Part shown: positions 17,133 to 27,272 of the stretch, piece by piece
How positions within the stretch are numbered: position 1 is the first letter of the stretch
Layout of the letters: every line of letters starts with the position of its first letter
Source of the DNA: Stigmatella aurantiaca
GTDB taxonomy: Bacteria; Myxococcota; Myxococcia; Myxococcales; Myxococcaceae
Assembly (NCBI RefSeq): GCF_900109545.1
Contig: NZ_FOAP01000014.1
Span: 124,001 to 188,000, forward strand
Direction: 5' to 3'
DNA length: 64,000 nucleotides
The notes under the pieces: generated by a model
Databases searched by the model: none
What the model was told of the DNA's origin: nothing
Seen by the model: the letters and a program-made list of their open reading frames with translations, nothing else
Made by a program: the position numbers and the translations under genes

Positions 17133-19407
17133 AGATGCGCTGTACCTTCGCGTCCCCGGAGCGGGGCACCACCGAGAAGGTGCGCTCCACGGCCTGCAGC
17201 CCCTCGGCCGTCTTCGAGGACAGGTCCAGCAGCAGCGCCCCGAACGCCTTCAGGTGGAAGGACAGGCGCCAGAGCTCCTCCAGCTCATCGAACGCGCGCT
17301 CGATGATGCCCGGCTCCCGCCCCTGCGCGATGGCATCGCGCAGCAGCACCATGCCCGCCACCATGCGCTGCCACCGCACGTAGGTGCCGCCGTACGACGA
17401 GCCGACGTCCGCGTGCCGCGCGTTCTTGTCGAGCACGTCGGCGAAGGTGTTGGGCGAGGCGATGCCCCGGCCCTCCCAGTGCGCCACCTCGCCGTCCTTG
17501 CCCTTGGCGATGGGGTTGCGCTTGAGCCACTGGGCGGCGCGCGCGGCGGCCAGCGGGGGCGTCCACCCCTTGGCCTTGTCCACCAGGTAGGCCTTCCACA
17601 GGGGCGCGTAGAGCGCCTGGCGGAACTCGGGGTCCACGCGTGCCCGGGTCGTGTCCCAGGGCATGGCCCGGCCCAGGGCCCGCGCGAAGGGGTCCACGTC
17701 CCCGGCGGCCACCAGGGGAATCAGCTCGCGCATCAGCGCATCCGTGAACTTCAGCTCCAGCCGCAGCTCCACGTCCTGGCCCCGCGTGGACTCCTGGAGT
17801 TCCTTGAAGACGGACTCCTCGTCCGCATCGTCGAAGACGCGCCAGGCAATGGCCTCGTCGAGCGCCAGCCGCAGGTCGTTGCCGGAGAGCCGGCCGGCGC
17901 GGGCGATCTGGAAGTACAGCCCGTACTGGAAGTCCTGGGCCGAGGGCTGGATGCGGAACGCCTCCATGTCGCACTTGAAGTCGATGGACCAGCGGCCCTG
18001 GGTGTTGAAGAGGGTGCCCTCGTAGCCGCGCACCCCCAGGAAGGCGATGCGCTGCGGGCCGTGGAGGGTGTCGGGCGAGCCGTACTGCACCACGCGCTGG
18101 AACTTCTTCTGGTCCCGGGACTGGAGCTGCCACTTGGAGAAGCCCAGGGTGAAGCCCCACGCCTCGCGCCGCGTGTCCGAGTCCTGGCGGAAGTAGCTGC
18201 GCAGGGCGGAGGGCTCCACCTGCTTGAGCACCTCCGTCAGCTTGCCCAGCAGCAGCAGGCCGTGGAGTTGGCGCACCTGGGCATCGGGCAGCTCCATGCG
18301 CACCAGGGTCTGCTGCTCGGACAGGCGCGAGTACTCGTACTGGAACCCCACGGAGAGCTTCTCCGAGGCCATCTGGGCCACCACGTCCCGGGCCTGGGCC
18401 TTGCGGTCCTCCCACGCCCGCTTGATGGCGGAGGCGTCGGCCTCGTACTCCTCCATTCCCAGCCGGTCGAGCACCCAGCGCAGCACGTCCTTCTCCGTGT
18501 CGCTGAGCTGCCGGGCGGCCAGCTTGTCCACCAGCTTCTCGAACTGGGCCACGCCCGGGGCGCCCACGAGCGCGTCCACCACCGCGCCGAACACCTCGGG
18601 GTTCGACGCCTCCACCGTGACACCAATCTCCGGGGCCAGCCGGGCCTCGCGCGCCGCGCCCTTCTGCACGGAGACGACCAGGAAGCCCTCCTTCTCGCGC
18701 GAGAAGGTGAGCAGGAAGTCATCCGTGACGGTGACGGCGCCCGTCACCGAGGCCCCCACGGACGTCTTGAGGCCCAGGAGTGTCCCAGAGGGCAAGAGGC
18801 GGCTCAGGGCACTGAGCTGGCTGGTGAAGACATCGGACCACTGCAACGACATGGACGTCTCCATCCGGAGCCGGGCCTGGAACGTCAGGGCCTCCCGGGG
18901 ACGGAGCTTCAGCACGTGGTCGGCGACGAACGGCAGCCGCAGGGCCACCGCATCCGCCTGGAACGCCTCCCGGGCCTTGCGCTCCGGCGGGTGCAGGCGG
19001 TAGTCGGCCACGAGCACGGACACATCGCCGCCCACGCCCAGGGACAGAAAGGGCATCGGGGCCGAGGTGGCCTGCGCCTTGACGCGGGTGCGCGCGGCGT
19101 ACTTCAGCCACGCCTCCTCGGGCCCTATCACCAGCGGGGGGCTCAGCCGGGAGGGCGCCTCCCCCTCGGCGGAGACAGCCGGCCCAATAACGCCGTCCAC
19201 GTCCACGTCGCTGGGGGCATTGAAGGCCTCGACGGCCACCTCCGTGCCCGCGTCCAGCACGAAGGCCAGCCCCTCGAAGCCCAGGCTGATGGGCTGCTCC
19301 ACCCGGCCCGAGGCGAGGTTGAGGCGGATCTGCGAGTCCTTGAGCTGCGCGTCCGAGACGAGGACCTTCAGCTCATCCAGCTTGGCCAGCTTCCACTCGA
19401 AAGACAC
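17110..19407 (-). CDS. Large protein of unknown function
   Basis: A 765-residue soluble protein for which I recognise no family. GTG 19407 (VSFEWKLAKLDELKVL) follows GAGGTCTCCC and is preferred to an upstream start at 19443 whose extra residues look non-coding. There is no signal peptide or clear membrane helix. The N-terminal third is beta-rich and the middle has a charged helical part around residues 290-330 with DTEKDVLRWVLDRLGMEEYE. The C-terminal third is helix-rich and Trp-rich. Codon use is ordinary for the window. Genes on both sides are unrelated, so context gives no clue. Confidence 0.7.
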   Translation of the reverse strand: MSFEWKLAKLDELKVLVSDAQLKDSQIRLNLASGRVEQPISLGFEGLAFVLDAGTEVAVEAFNAPSDVDVDGVIGPAVSAEGEAPSRLSPPLVIGPEEAWLKYAARTRVKAQATSAPMPFLSLGVGGDVSVLVADYRLHPPERKAREAFQADAVALRLPFVADHVLKLRPREALTFQARLRMETSMSLQWSDVFTSQLSALSRLLPSGTLLGLKTSVGASVTGAVTVTDDFLLTFSREKEGFLVVSVQKGAAREARLAPEIGVTVEASNPEVFGAVVDALVGAPGVAQFEKLVDKLAARQLSDTEKDVLRWVLDRLGMEEYEADASAIKRAWEDRKAQARDVVAQMASEKLSVGFQYEYSRLSEQQTLVRMELPDAQVRQLHGLLLLGKLTEVLKQVEPSALRSYFRQDSDTRREAWGFTLGFSKWQLQSRDQKKFQRVVQYGSPDTLHGPQRIAFLGVRGYEGTLFNTQGRWSIDFKCDMEAFRIQPSAQDFQYGLYFQIARAGRLSGNDLRLALDEAIAWRVFDDADEESVFKELQESTRGQDVELRLELKFTDALMRELIPLVAAGDVDPFARALGRAMPWDTTRARVDPEFRQALYAPLWKAYLVDKAKGWTPPLAAARAAQWLKRNPIAKGKDGEVAHWEGRGIASPNTFADVLDKNARHADVGSSYGGTYVRWQRMVAGMVLLRDAIAQGREPGIIERAFDELEELWRLSFHLKAFGALLLDLSSKTAEGLQAVERTFSVVPRSGDAKVQRIFSASRTE

Positions 19408-19494
19408 GGGAGACCTCGGAGGGTAAGAGCGACGGTGGCCCATCCAGTGTAACGGACGGACCTGACCCGTGCCTCCCCTCCTGGCCTCCGTGCG

Positions 19495-20424
19495 TCAGCC
19501 GAGCAACGCCGCGCCGATGAGGCCGCTGTCGTCGCCCAGCTCCGCCTCGGCGATGAGCAGCCCCTCGCGCGCGGTGTTCGACGTCAGCGCCTGGATGCCC
19601 TCCACCACGGCGCGGCGCAGGCCGGGGCAGTTCATCAGCACCCCGCCCCCCAGGATGAGGCGGGCCGGGTTCAACACGGTAATCATGTTGGAGATGGCCA
19701 TGCCCAGCATCTTGCCCGCCCGGGAGTGAATCTCCACCGCGGCCGGGTCGCCGGCTTCCGCCGCCCGCTCCAGCGTCAGCGGGGTGATGCGCTCGGCCAC
19801 CCCCGCGGTCAGCTCGTTCAGCACCGGGGAGCGGCCCGAGGCCAGCAGCTCCCGCGTCAGGCCGATGAGGTTGTGCCCGCCGCAGTAGGCCTCCAGGCAC
19901 CCCAGCTCGCCGCAGCCACAGCGCCGGCCGCCCGGAATCACCTTGGTGTGCCCCAGCTCGCCCGCCACGCCGCCCGAGCCGCGCACGAGCTGGCCGTTGG
20001 CGATGATGCAGCTGCCCACCCCGGAGCCCACGAACGCGACGTACACGTCCGGGGCGCCCCGGCCGGCCCCCGCGTTGAACTCGCCCCAGGCCGCCGCGGC
20101 CAGGTCATTCACCAGCCGCACCGGCATCCCGAGCCGCGCGCTCAGCAGCGCGCCCAGCGGCACGTTGCGCCAGCCCAGGTTGGGGGCCACCGCCAGCACG
20201 CCCGAGTTGCCCGGAATCTGGCCCGCGGCCCCGACGCCACACCCGGTCACCGGGACGCCCGCCAGGGACACGGCCTCGGCGGCCGCCTGGGCGATGGACT
20301 CCACCACCGCCTCGGGGCTGCGCTCGGTGAGCGCCATCTTGGCGGAGGCGAGGATCTTCCCTTGCCCATCCACCACGGCAGCGCGGGCGTTGGTTCCTCC
20401 CAGATCGATTCCCAGCGTCGGCAT
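19495..20424 (-). CDS. ROK family sugar kinase (glucokinase-like)
   Basis: A 309-residue ROK kinase that phosphorylates glucose or a related hexose. The ATP-binding loop GIDLGGTNARAA is at residues 5-16. The ROK zinc site is present as CGCGELGCLEAYCGG at about residues 165-179, with the preceding GELGHTKV giving the metal His. ATG 20424 follows AAGGA at 8 bases. It lies 53 bases downstream of the phosphohexomutase gene on the same strand, so the two may supply sugar phosphates together for polysaccharide synthesis. No DNA-binding domain is present, so it is an enzyme and not a ROK repressor. Confidence 0.92.
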   Translation of the reverse strand: MPTLGIDLGGTNARAAVVDGQGKILASAKMALTERSPEAVVESIAQAAAEAVSLAGVPVTGCGVGAAGQIPGNSGVLAVAPNLGWRNVPLGALLSARLGMPVRLVNDLAAAAWGEFNAGAGRGAPDVYVAFVGSGVGSCIIANGQLVRGSGGVAGELGHTKVIPGGRRCGCGELGCLEAYCGGHNLIGLTRELLASGRSPVLNELTAGVAERITPLTLERAAEAGDPAAVEIHSRAGKMLGMAISNMITVLNPARLILGGGVLMNCPGLRRAVVEGIQALTSNTAREGLLIAEAELGDDSGLIGAALLG

Positions 20425-20477
20425 CAGTGCGTTCCTTGTCCTCTTCGAATGTGCGTCAGCCTCACGGGGGCCCTGCC

Positions 20478-21848
20478 TCAGGCGCCCGCCTCGCGTTTCA
20501 CGCGCTCCACGGTCCCCTCGATGAGCCGCTGGATCTCCTGGAGCCGCTCGGGCGTGCTCGCCTCGAAGCGCAGCACGAGGATGGGCTGGGTGTTGGAGGC
20601 GCGGATGAGGCCCCACCCGTCCGGGAACGTCACGCGCACCCCGTCCACGTCCACGATGTCGTGGCCCGCGGCGCGCAGGGTGTCCGTGGCGCGCTTCACC
20701 AGCTCGAACTTCTTCTCCTCGCGGGTGTCCACGCGCAGCTCGGGCGAGGCGTACGTCTTGGGCACGTCCGCGAGCAGCTCCGAGAGCTTGCGCGGCTCGT
20801 GGGTGAGGATCTCCAGCAGCCGGGCCGACGAGTACACGGCGTCGTCGAAGCCGAAGTAGCGGTTCTTGAAGAAGATGTGGCCGCTCATCTCTCCGGCCAG
20901 CTCCGCGTGCGTCTCCTTCATCTTCGCCTTGATGAGCGAGTGGCCCGCCTTCCACATCACCGGCTTGCCGCCGTGCTTGGCGATGTCGTCGTAGAGCGTG
21001 TAGCTGCACTTCACCTCGCCGACGATGGCCGCGCCCGGGCTCTCCTTGAGCACGTAGCGGCTGAAGAGCACCATGAGCTGGTCGCCCCAGAGGATGTTGC
21101 CCTGGTCGTCGATGACGCCGATGCGGTCGCTGTCCCCGTCATAGGCGATGCCCACCTCGGCCTTCTCGCGCTTCACCGCGGCGATGAGGTCCTCGAGGTT
21201 CTCCACCACCGTGGGGTCCGGGTGGTGGTTGGGGAACGTGGCGTCCATCTCGCAGAACAGGGGCACCACATCGAAGCCCATGGCCCGGAACAGCGGCACC
21301 GCCACGGCGCCGCCGGTGCCGTTGCCCGCGTCGATGACGATGCGCATCCCCTTGCGGCCCACCTTCACCGTCTGCTGGATGAAGTGGTTGTAGGGGGTGA
21401 TGATGTCGTAGGGCGTCACGGTGCCCGGCTTGTCGCCCACCACGAAGTCCCGGCGCTCGATGCACTGGCGCAGCGCCTGGATTTCAGGCCCGTGGAAGGT
21501 GGTCTTCCCCACGCCAATCTTGAAGCCGTTGTACTCCGGGGGATTGTGGCTGCCGGTAATCATGGCCAGGCCATCCACCGGCAGGGTGTTGGCGGCGAAG
21601 TACGTCAGCGGCGTGGGCACCACGCCCACATCCATCACGTGGAGTCCCGTGGACGTGAGCCCGCGGCACAGGGCGTCCCGGAAGCGGGTGGACGACTCGC
21701 GGCAGTCGCGCCCCACCGCGATGGAGCGTCCATCCTGGCGGCGGATGGCGGTCCCCAGGCCCTTGCCCAGCAGTTCCACCACCTCTTCCGTCAGATCCTT
21801 ATCGACCAAACCACGAATGTCGTACTCGCGAAAAATGTGCGTATTCAT
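20478..21848 (-). CDS. Phosphomannomutase/phosphoglucomutase
   Basis: A 456-residue alpha-D-phosphohexomutase of the AlgC/ManB type that interconverts hexose 6-phosphates and 1-phosphates for exopolysaccharide, LPS and glycogen precursors. The phosphoserine loop TGSHNPPEYNG is near residue 98, the Mg-binding loop DGDSDRIG near 238, and the sugar-specificity loop GEMSGHIFF (GEMSGH as in AlgC) near 321. A C-terminal phosphate-binding segment RASNTQPILVLRFEA is near residue 425. The length is standard. It is followed by the ROK kinase in the same direction. Confidence 0.94.
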   Translation of the reverse strand: MNTHIFREYDIRGLVDKDLTEEVVELLGKGLGTAIRRQDGRSIAVGRDCRESSTRFRDALCRGLTSTGLHVMDVGVVPTPLTYFAANTLPVDGLAMITGSHNPPEYNGFKIGVGKTTFHGPEIQALRQCIERRDFVVGDKPGTVTPYDIITPYNHFIQQTVKVGRKGMRIVIDAGNGTGGAVAVPLFRAMGFDVVPLFCEMDATFPNHHPDPTVVENLEDLIAAVKREKAEVGIAYDGDSDRIGVIDDQGNILWGDQLMVLFSRYVLKESPGAAIVGEVKCSYTLYDDIAKHGGKPVMWKAGHSLIKAKMKETHAELAGEMSGHIFFKNRYFGFDDAVYSSARLLEILTHEPRKLSELLADVPKTYASPELRVDTREEKKFELVKRATDTLRAAGHDIVDVDGVRVTFPDGWGLIRASNTQPILVLRFEASTPERLQEIQRLIEGTVERVKREAGA

Positions 21849-21976
21849 TGAGGGCGGCGGACTCTACACAACGCCGGGCCCGGGGGGTACGGCGCTCCAT
21901 CGATTGGACCCTCAACGAAACAGAGGGCCCGCGAAGGCCTTGTCGCAGTCAGGTTTTACCTGCTTAGGCTGCAAAA

Positions 21977-23137
21977 ATGAAAATCTTCAATAAGCTGTCC
22001 TGGTTCTCCGCCGCCGTGGTGCTGTCCGGACTTCTCGGCAGCGCCTGTGAGAGCACCGAGCCTTCCCCCGGGACGCTGCCGGGCGAGGAAGCCCCAGGTG
22101 AGGTGGAGCCCTTCGCCGTGGCGGCGGACTGCGCCCCGGGCAACAGCGCGGCGCTCCAGGATCTCGGCGACGACCTGCCGGACGGCACGGGCACCTCCGT
22201 GTCCACCATGAGCATCCTGAACGTGGGGGGCACGGGCGCGTACCAGCGCGTGACGAACATGCTGCCCGGGGTGTGGGGCCAGTCCTGCCCCTCCAATGCC
22301 TGCCAGAAGGCCACCACGAACGTGAGCGGCGCGCTGGCGCCCTTCAACGAGGAGATGACGGTGAACTTCCGGGGCCCGATGGAGCTGTATGACATCGCGG
22401 TCTACAGGCCCGACGCCACGGCCTGGAAGCGCACGTCGTCCTGGAACCGCTGCGGCTCCACCAACCTCACCTTCTTCAACAACCTGGGCGGCACGGGCAG
22501 CGGCGAGTGGACGCTGTGCGGCGGCAACAGCCAGAGCTATGCCTCGGCGGACGCGAAGACGGCCGTGGCGGCGCCCACGCGCTTCACGGGCACGCTGGGC
22601 AACCGCGTGGAGATGAACATCCTGTCGGACCAGGCCTGCGTGGGCACGGGGGATGCGAGCGAGTGCGGCTTCTACCGGGGCGTCACCCGCCACGGCTGGG
22701 CGGGCGCGAAGCTCTTCGCCATCCGCGCCCGCATGCCGCGCTACACGGGCCCCATCACCGAGTACTACGACGACGTGCCGGCCATCTGGATGCTCAACGC
22801 GCGCGTGGTGCGCACCGCGCAGTACGGCTGCAACTGCCGGGGCATGGGCTCGCCGGGCGGCTGCGGCGAGCTCGACGTGGCGGAGGTGCTCCACGGCGGG
22901 CACCCCATGCACGCCACCAGCACCATCTATTCGTTCGAGGGGGCCACCGGCAGCGGGCCGAACTACTTCATGCGCCCGGTGAAGGAGAGCGCCACCTTCA
23001 TCGTCCTGTTCGACGCGAGCGGGAAGGTGCAGATGCTGCGGCTCAAGGCGGACGCCTTCAACTTCGGAGACACCGTGGCCAACGCCACCGTCTCCGAGTG
23101 GCTGGCACGCAAGGGCGTCACGATGTCCCTGCCGTGA
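21977..23137 (+). CDS. Lipoprotein resembling fungal Tos1 cell-wall proteins
   Basis: A 386-residue secreted lipoprotein with signal peptide MKIFNKLSWFSAAVVLSGLLG and a lipidated Cys in GSAC near residue 24. The middle (about 125-150) reads NEEMTVNFRGPMELYDIAVY and the C-terminal half contains DVPAIWMLNARVVRTAQYGC, then GCGELDVAEVLHGG near residue 300. These match my memory of the two halves of fungal Tos1/YJL171C proteins (GPM-ALY in the N part; PAIWxLNAxxxRTxQYGxC and GCGExDxxEVL in the C part). Tos1 proteins are wall-associated and linked to beta-glucan. If right, a wall-binding or glucanase role in feeding on fungi is likely. The assignment rests on motif recall alone. Confidence 0.65.
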   Translation: MKIFNKLSWFSAAVVLSGLLGSACESTEPSPGTLPGEEAPGEVEPFAVAADCAPGNSAALQDLGDDLPDGTGTSVSTMSILNVGGTGAYQRVTNMLPGVWGQSCPSNACQKATTNVSGALAPFNEEMTVNFRGPMELYDIAVYRPDATAWKRTSSWNRCGSTNLTFFNNLGGTGSGEWTLCGGNSQSYASADAKTAVAAPTRFTGTLGNRVEMNILSDQACVGTGDASECGFYRGVTRHGWAGAKLFAIRARMPRYTGPITEYYDDVPAIWMLNARVVRTAQYGCNCRGMGSPGGCGELDVAEVLHGGHPMHATSTIYSFEGATGSGPNYFMRPVKESATFIVLFDASGKVQMLRLKADAFNFGDTVANATVSEWLARKGVTMSLP

Positions 23138-23227
23138 GCCCCTGCCGCCCCGCTCGCATTCCGATGAAACGCGTGTACATCGAGACCTCCGGTGGGTTCA
23201 GCTCCCCGGAGGAGGAGCACCTGGAGC

Positions 23228-24427
23228 ATGAACGACCCAGGAGACACGCGCGGGCTGGCCCCACGGCGTCCTGAAGCGCGGAGGTTGAAGGAGGTCGCGC
23301 TGCTCTTCCTCCGGCTGGGCTTCACCTCCTTCGGCGGCCCCGCGGCCCACATGGCCCTGATGGAGGACGAGGTGGTGCGCCGCCGCCGCTGGCTCAGCCG
23401 CGGCGAGTTCCTGGATCTGCTGGGCGCGGCCAACCTCATTCCCGGGCCCAACTCCACGGAGCTGGCCATCCACCTCGGCCATCGGCGCGCGGGCTGGGCG
23501 GGACTGCTGGTGGCTGGTACCTGCTTCATCCTCCCCGCGGCGCTCATCGTCTCGGCCGCCGCCTGGGCCTATGTGCGCTTCGGCGGCCTGCCCTCGGCCG
23601 GAGGGCTTCTGTATGGTGTGAAGCCCGTCATCATCGCGGTGGTCCTCCAGGCCCTCTGGGGGCTGGGGCGGGCAGCGGTGAAGACACGCCTGCTGGCCCT
23701 CGTGGGGCTGGCCGCTGCCGCGGCCCATGGGCTGGGCGTCCACGAGCTGCTCATCCTGCTGAGCAGCGGCGCCTTCATGGCGCTCGGGTACTGGGGCCAG
23801 CGCGTCCCGGGGCAAGGCCGGGACGGCAAGGATCCGGCGGGAATGCTGGCGGGAGCCCCCTGGCTCCTGAACGGCGTGGCGATGGGGGCAGCGGGGGCCG
23901 TGCCCTTCAGCCTGGGAGGACTGTTCCTCTTCTTCCTGAAGGTAGGCTCGGTGCTCTTCGGCAGCGGCTACGTGCTGCTGGCCTTCCTTCGCGCGGACCT
24001 GGTGGAGCGGTGGGGCTGGCTCACGGAGGCGCAGCTCCTGGATGCCGTGGCGGTGGGCCAGGTGACGCCGGGCCCCGTCTTCACCACGGCCACGTTCATC
24101 GGCTACCTGCTCGCGGGGCCCACGGGCGCGGCGGTGGCCACGGTGGGCATCTTCCTGCCCGCGTTCTTCTTCGTCGCGGTGAGTGGTCCGCTGGTGCCGC
24201 GCCTGCGCCGCTCCAGGCTGGCCGGGGCCGTTCTGGATGGCATCAATGTGGCCTCGCTCGCCCTGATGGCCACGGTGACGTGGCAGCTGGGGCGGGCAGC
24301 CCTCGTGGATGCCTGGACGGTGGGCCTGGCGCTGCTGAGCGCCGTGCTGCTCCTGCGCTTCCGCCTCAACTCCGCGTGGCTGGTCCTGGGAGGCAGCCTC
24401 GCGGGCATTCTGCTCTGGACCTATTAG
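23228..24427 (+). CDS. chrA: Chromate transporter, ChrA family
   Basis: A 399-residue membrane protein of the CHR family, which exports chromate by proton motive force. It has two homologous halves: the first has LFLRLGFTSFGGPAAHMALM and LIPGPNSTELAIHLG, and the second repeats them as FLFFLKVGSVLFGSGYVLLAF and QVTPGPVFTTATFIG, so it is the two-domain long form. ATG 23228 lies just after CTGGAGC and a GGAGGAG tract. Its TAG stop overlaps the TAA of convergent metX in a TTAG. Sulfate or another oxyanion is possible as a substrate. Confidence 0.92.
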   Translation: MNDPGDTRGLAPRRPEARRLKEVALLFLRLGFTSFGGPAAHMALMEDEVVRRRRWLSRGEFLDLLGAANLIPGPNSTELAIHLGHRRAGWAGLLVAGTCFILPAALIVSAAAWAYVRFGGLPSAGGLLYGVKPVIIAVVLQALWGLGRAAVKTRLLALVGLAAAAAHGLGVHELLILLSSGAFMALGYWGQRVPGQGRDGKDPAGMLAGAPWLLNGVAMGAAGAVPFSLGGLFLFFLKVGSVLFGSGYVLLAFLRADLVERWGWLTEAQLLDAVAVGQVTPGPVFTTATFIGYLLAGPTGAAVATVGIFLPAFFFVAVSGPLVPRLRRSRLAGAVLDGINVASLALMATVTWQLGRAALVDAWTVGLALLSAVLLLRFRLNSAWLVLGGSLAGILLWTY

Positions 24428-25677
24428 GGAACAGGCAAGGCCAGGGCGCGCCGGACCAGCCCCTCCAGGGGTTCCCACTCGATGAGGAAGCCATCGTGGC
24501 CGTGCAGGCTGGGGAGCTCCGCGTACTCCGAATGGCGGCCCTGCGCCCGGAGGCGTTCGGACAACGCCACCATGTGCGAGGGGAAGAAGAGCTGATCCCG
24601 GTCGATGCCCACGCACAGGGTACTGGCCCGGATGCGGGACACGCCCCAGGCCGCCTCCGGGGCGGTGCCGGGCCGGCGGGAGAGATCATGATGATCCATG
24701 GCCCCCAGCAGCGAGAGGTAGGCCCGGGAATCGAAGCGCGCGCGCAGTTGCTGCCCCTGATGCTCCAGGTAACCCTGCACGGGGTAGAGCCCGCCCAGGG
24801 GCTGCTCCGGGGGAGGCCGGGCCTGGCGCAGCTCCAGGCCGGGCTCCGCGCGATAGGTCAACATGGCGAGCTGCCGCGCCAGCTCCAGGCCGCGCGGGGC
24901 CGCCTCCGGGAACGCCAGGTCCAGCAGCAGGGCCTGCCGGGCCACGTGGTTCCACCCGGCAATCCAGGAGCTGGCCGCCTCGCACGCGGCGATGGGAAGG
25001 AGCCGCTCGAAGCGCTCGGGCGCCAGGACCGCGAGGCACAGGGCAATCATCCCGCCCAGCGAGCCGCCCGCGAGGAGCTCCACCCGCTGGATGCCCAGCG
25101 CGTCCAGCGATTGGAGGATGGCGCGGGCCTGGTCCCACGGGGTGAGGGTGGCAGGCAAGGCCCGCGCATCGAGCGAGGGCGGTGCCAGGAGCTGCGGCGC
25201 GAAGCCCCCGGTGCGGCGGTCCTCCGCCCGGGAGGGAAAGCCCTCATCCGCGGGGCCCGAGCTCCCATAACAGGAGCCCAGGTTGTTGAAGCACAGCAGG
25301 CGCATCCGCTCCGGATCCAGCACCCGTCCCGGGCCGATGAGGGGCTCCCACCACCCCCCGGGCCCGCCCGCCCGCATGTCGCCCGTGAGCGCATGCACGA
25401 GCAGCACCGTGGGCACGGACGGATCCGGCTTCTGGAAGGCCCTCGGGTTCAACGCGAGGCCCAACTGGCGCTGCTCCGCCCGCGTGCGGTGGACGGGCCG
25501 AAGGGCGTTCCGCCGCACCTCCGCCTCGGGCAGGACGTGGGCCCGGGACCGGAGCCAGGCCTCCTCCTGCCCCGGGCCCCACCACCAGCCACGGGCCACA
25601 TGTGACGTGAGCCACGCCCCTCCTTCGAGGAGCAGCTCCGGAAGCGGGAGATCAAAAACCTGCGGCAGGGAGGCCAT
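24424..25677 (-). CDS. metX: Homoserine O-acetyltransferase
   Basis: A 417-residue alpha/beta-hydrolase-fold transferase that acetylates homoserine from acetyl-CoA, the first committed step of methionine synthesis. The nucleophile elbow GGSLGGM is near residue 205, the catalytic Asp lies in GIDRDQLF near 358, and His in LHGHDGFL near 393. NNLGSCYGSSGP near 135 is the usual oxyanion/active-site neighbourhood of MetX. It starts 40 bases after metY on the same strand; MetY then uses the product O-acetylhomoserine with sulfide. The pair is therefore a methionine direct-sulfhydrylation operon. Succinyl specificity is possible but less likely. Confidence 0.93.
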   Translation of the reverse strand: MASLPQVFDLPLPELLLEGGAWLTSHVARGWWWGPGQEEAWLRSRAHVLPEAEVRRNALRPVHRTRAEQRQLGLALNPRAFQKPDPSVPTVLLVHALTGDMRAGGPGGWWEPLIGPGRVLDPERMRLLCFNNLGSCYGSSGPADEGFPSRAEDRRTGGFAPQLLAPPSLDARALPATLTPWDQARAILQSLDALGIQRVELLAGGSLGGMIALCLAVLAPERFERLLPIAACEAASSWIAGWNHVARQALLLDLAFPEAAPRGLELARQLAMLTYRAEPGLELRQARPPPEQPLGGLYPVQGYLEHQGQQLRARFDSRAYLSLLGAMDHHDLSRRPGTAPEAAWGVSRIRASTLCVGIDRDQLFFPSHMVALSERLRAQGRHSEYAELPSLHGHDGFLIEWEPLEGLVRRALALPVP

Positions 25678-25717
25678 GGGACGGGTTTCCAGAAGGCAGG
25701 GGGAGGACGCCAGGGGC

Positions 25718-27100
<1,383 letters not shown>

Positions 27101-27129
27101 TCACTTCGCCACAGGTCGACGGCAGACGG

Positions 27130-27201
27130 TCAACCGGCGGCGGGCCGAGGCCCACCACACGGCATGCACATTCGACAGCTGGCGAAGGCCACGGAGTTCA
27201 T
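27130..27201 (-). CDS. Cys/Met-rich leader peptide upstream of metY
   Basis: A 23-codon open frame begins with ATG 27201, about four bases after the start site expected from the promoter, so it would be translated from a leaderless mRNA. The peptide contains CRMCMPC at residues 9-15: three Cys and two Met in seven codons, both of them products of the pathway the operon serves. It ends in TGA 123 bases before metY. Directly after the last Cys codon come GGT GGG C, the bases that can pair with the downstream hairpin. Similar leaderless Cys-rich uORFs control sulfur genes in mycobacteria; the regulatory role here is inference. Confidence 0.6.
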   Translation of the reverse strand: MNSVAFASCRMCMPCGGPRPAAG

Positions 27202-27211
27202 TGCGGCCAGC

Positions 27212-27240
27212 AAGATGACGGCTGTCCGCGATATTGTCAA
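27212..27240 (-). promoter_or_regulatory. Sigma-70-like promoter of the metY-metX operon
   Basis: On the minus strand a perfect TTGACA (27240-27235) is followed after exactly 17 bases by CATCTT (27217-27212), a 3/6 match to TATAAT. Transcription would begin near 27205, immediately ahead of the leader-peptide ATG. TTGACA is rare in this GC-rich sequence, which raises confidence. Confidence 0.55.
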
Positions 27241-27272
27241 GTCATCCGTCAAAACGGACGGACGCCCTCCGG

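Noticed and set aside
23164-23274. A 36-codon frame (MKRVYIETSGG...) before chrA
   Set aside because: No ribosome site and it overlaps the chrA start; no conserved feature.
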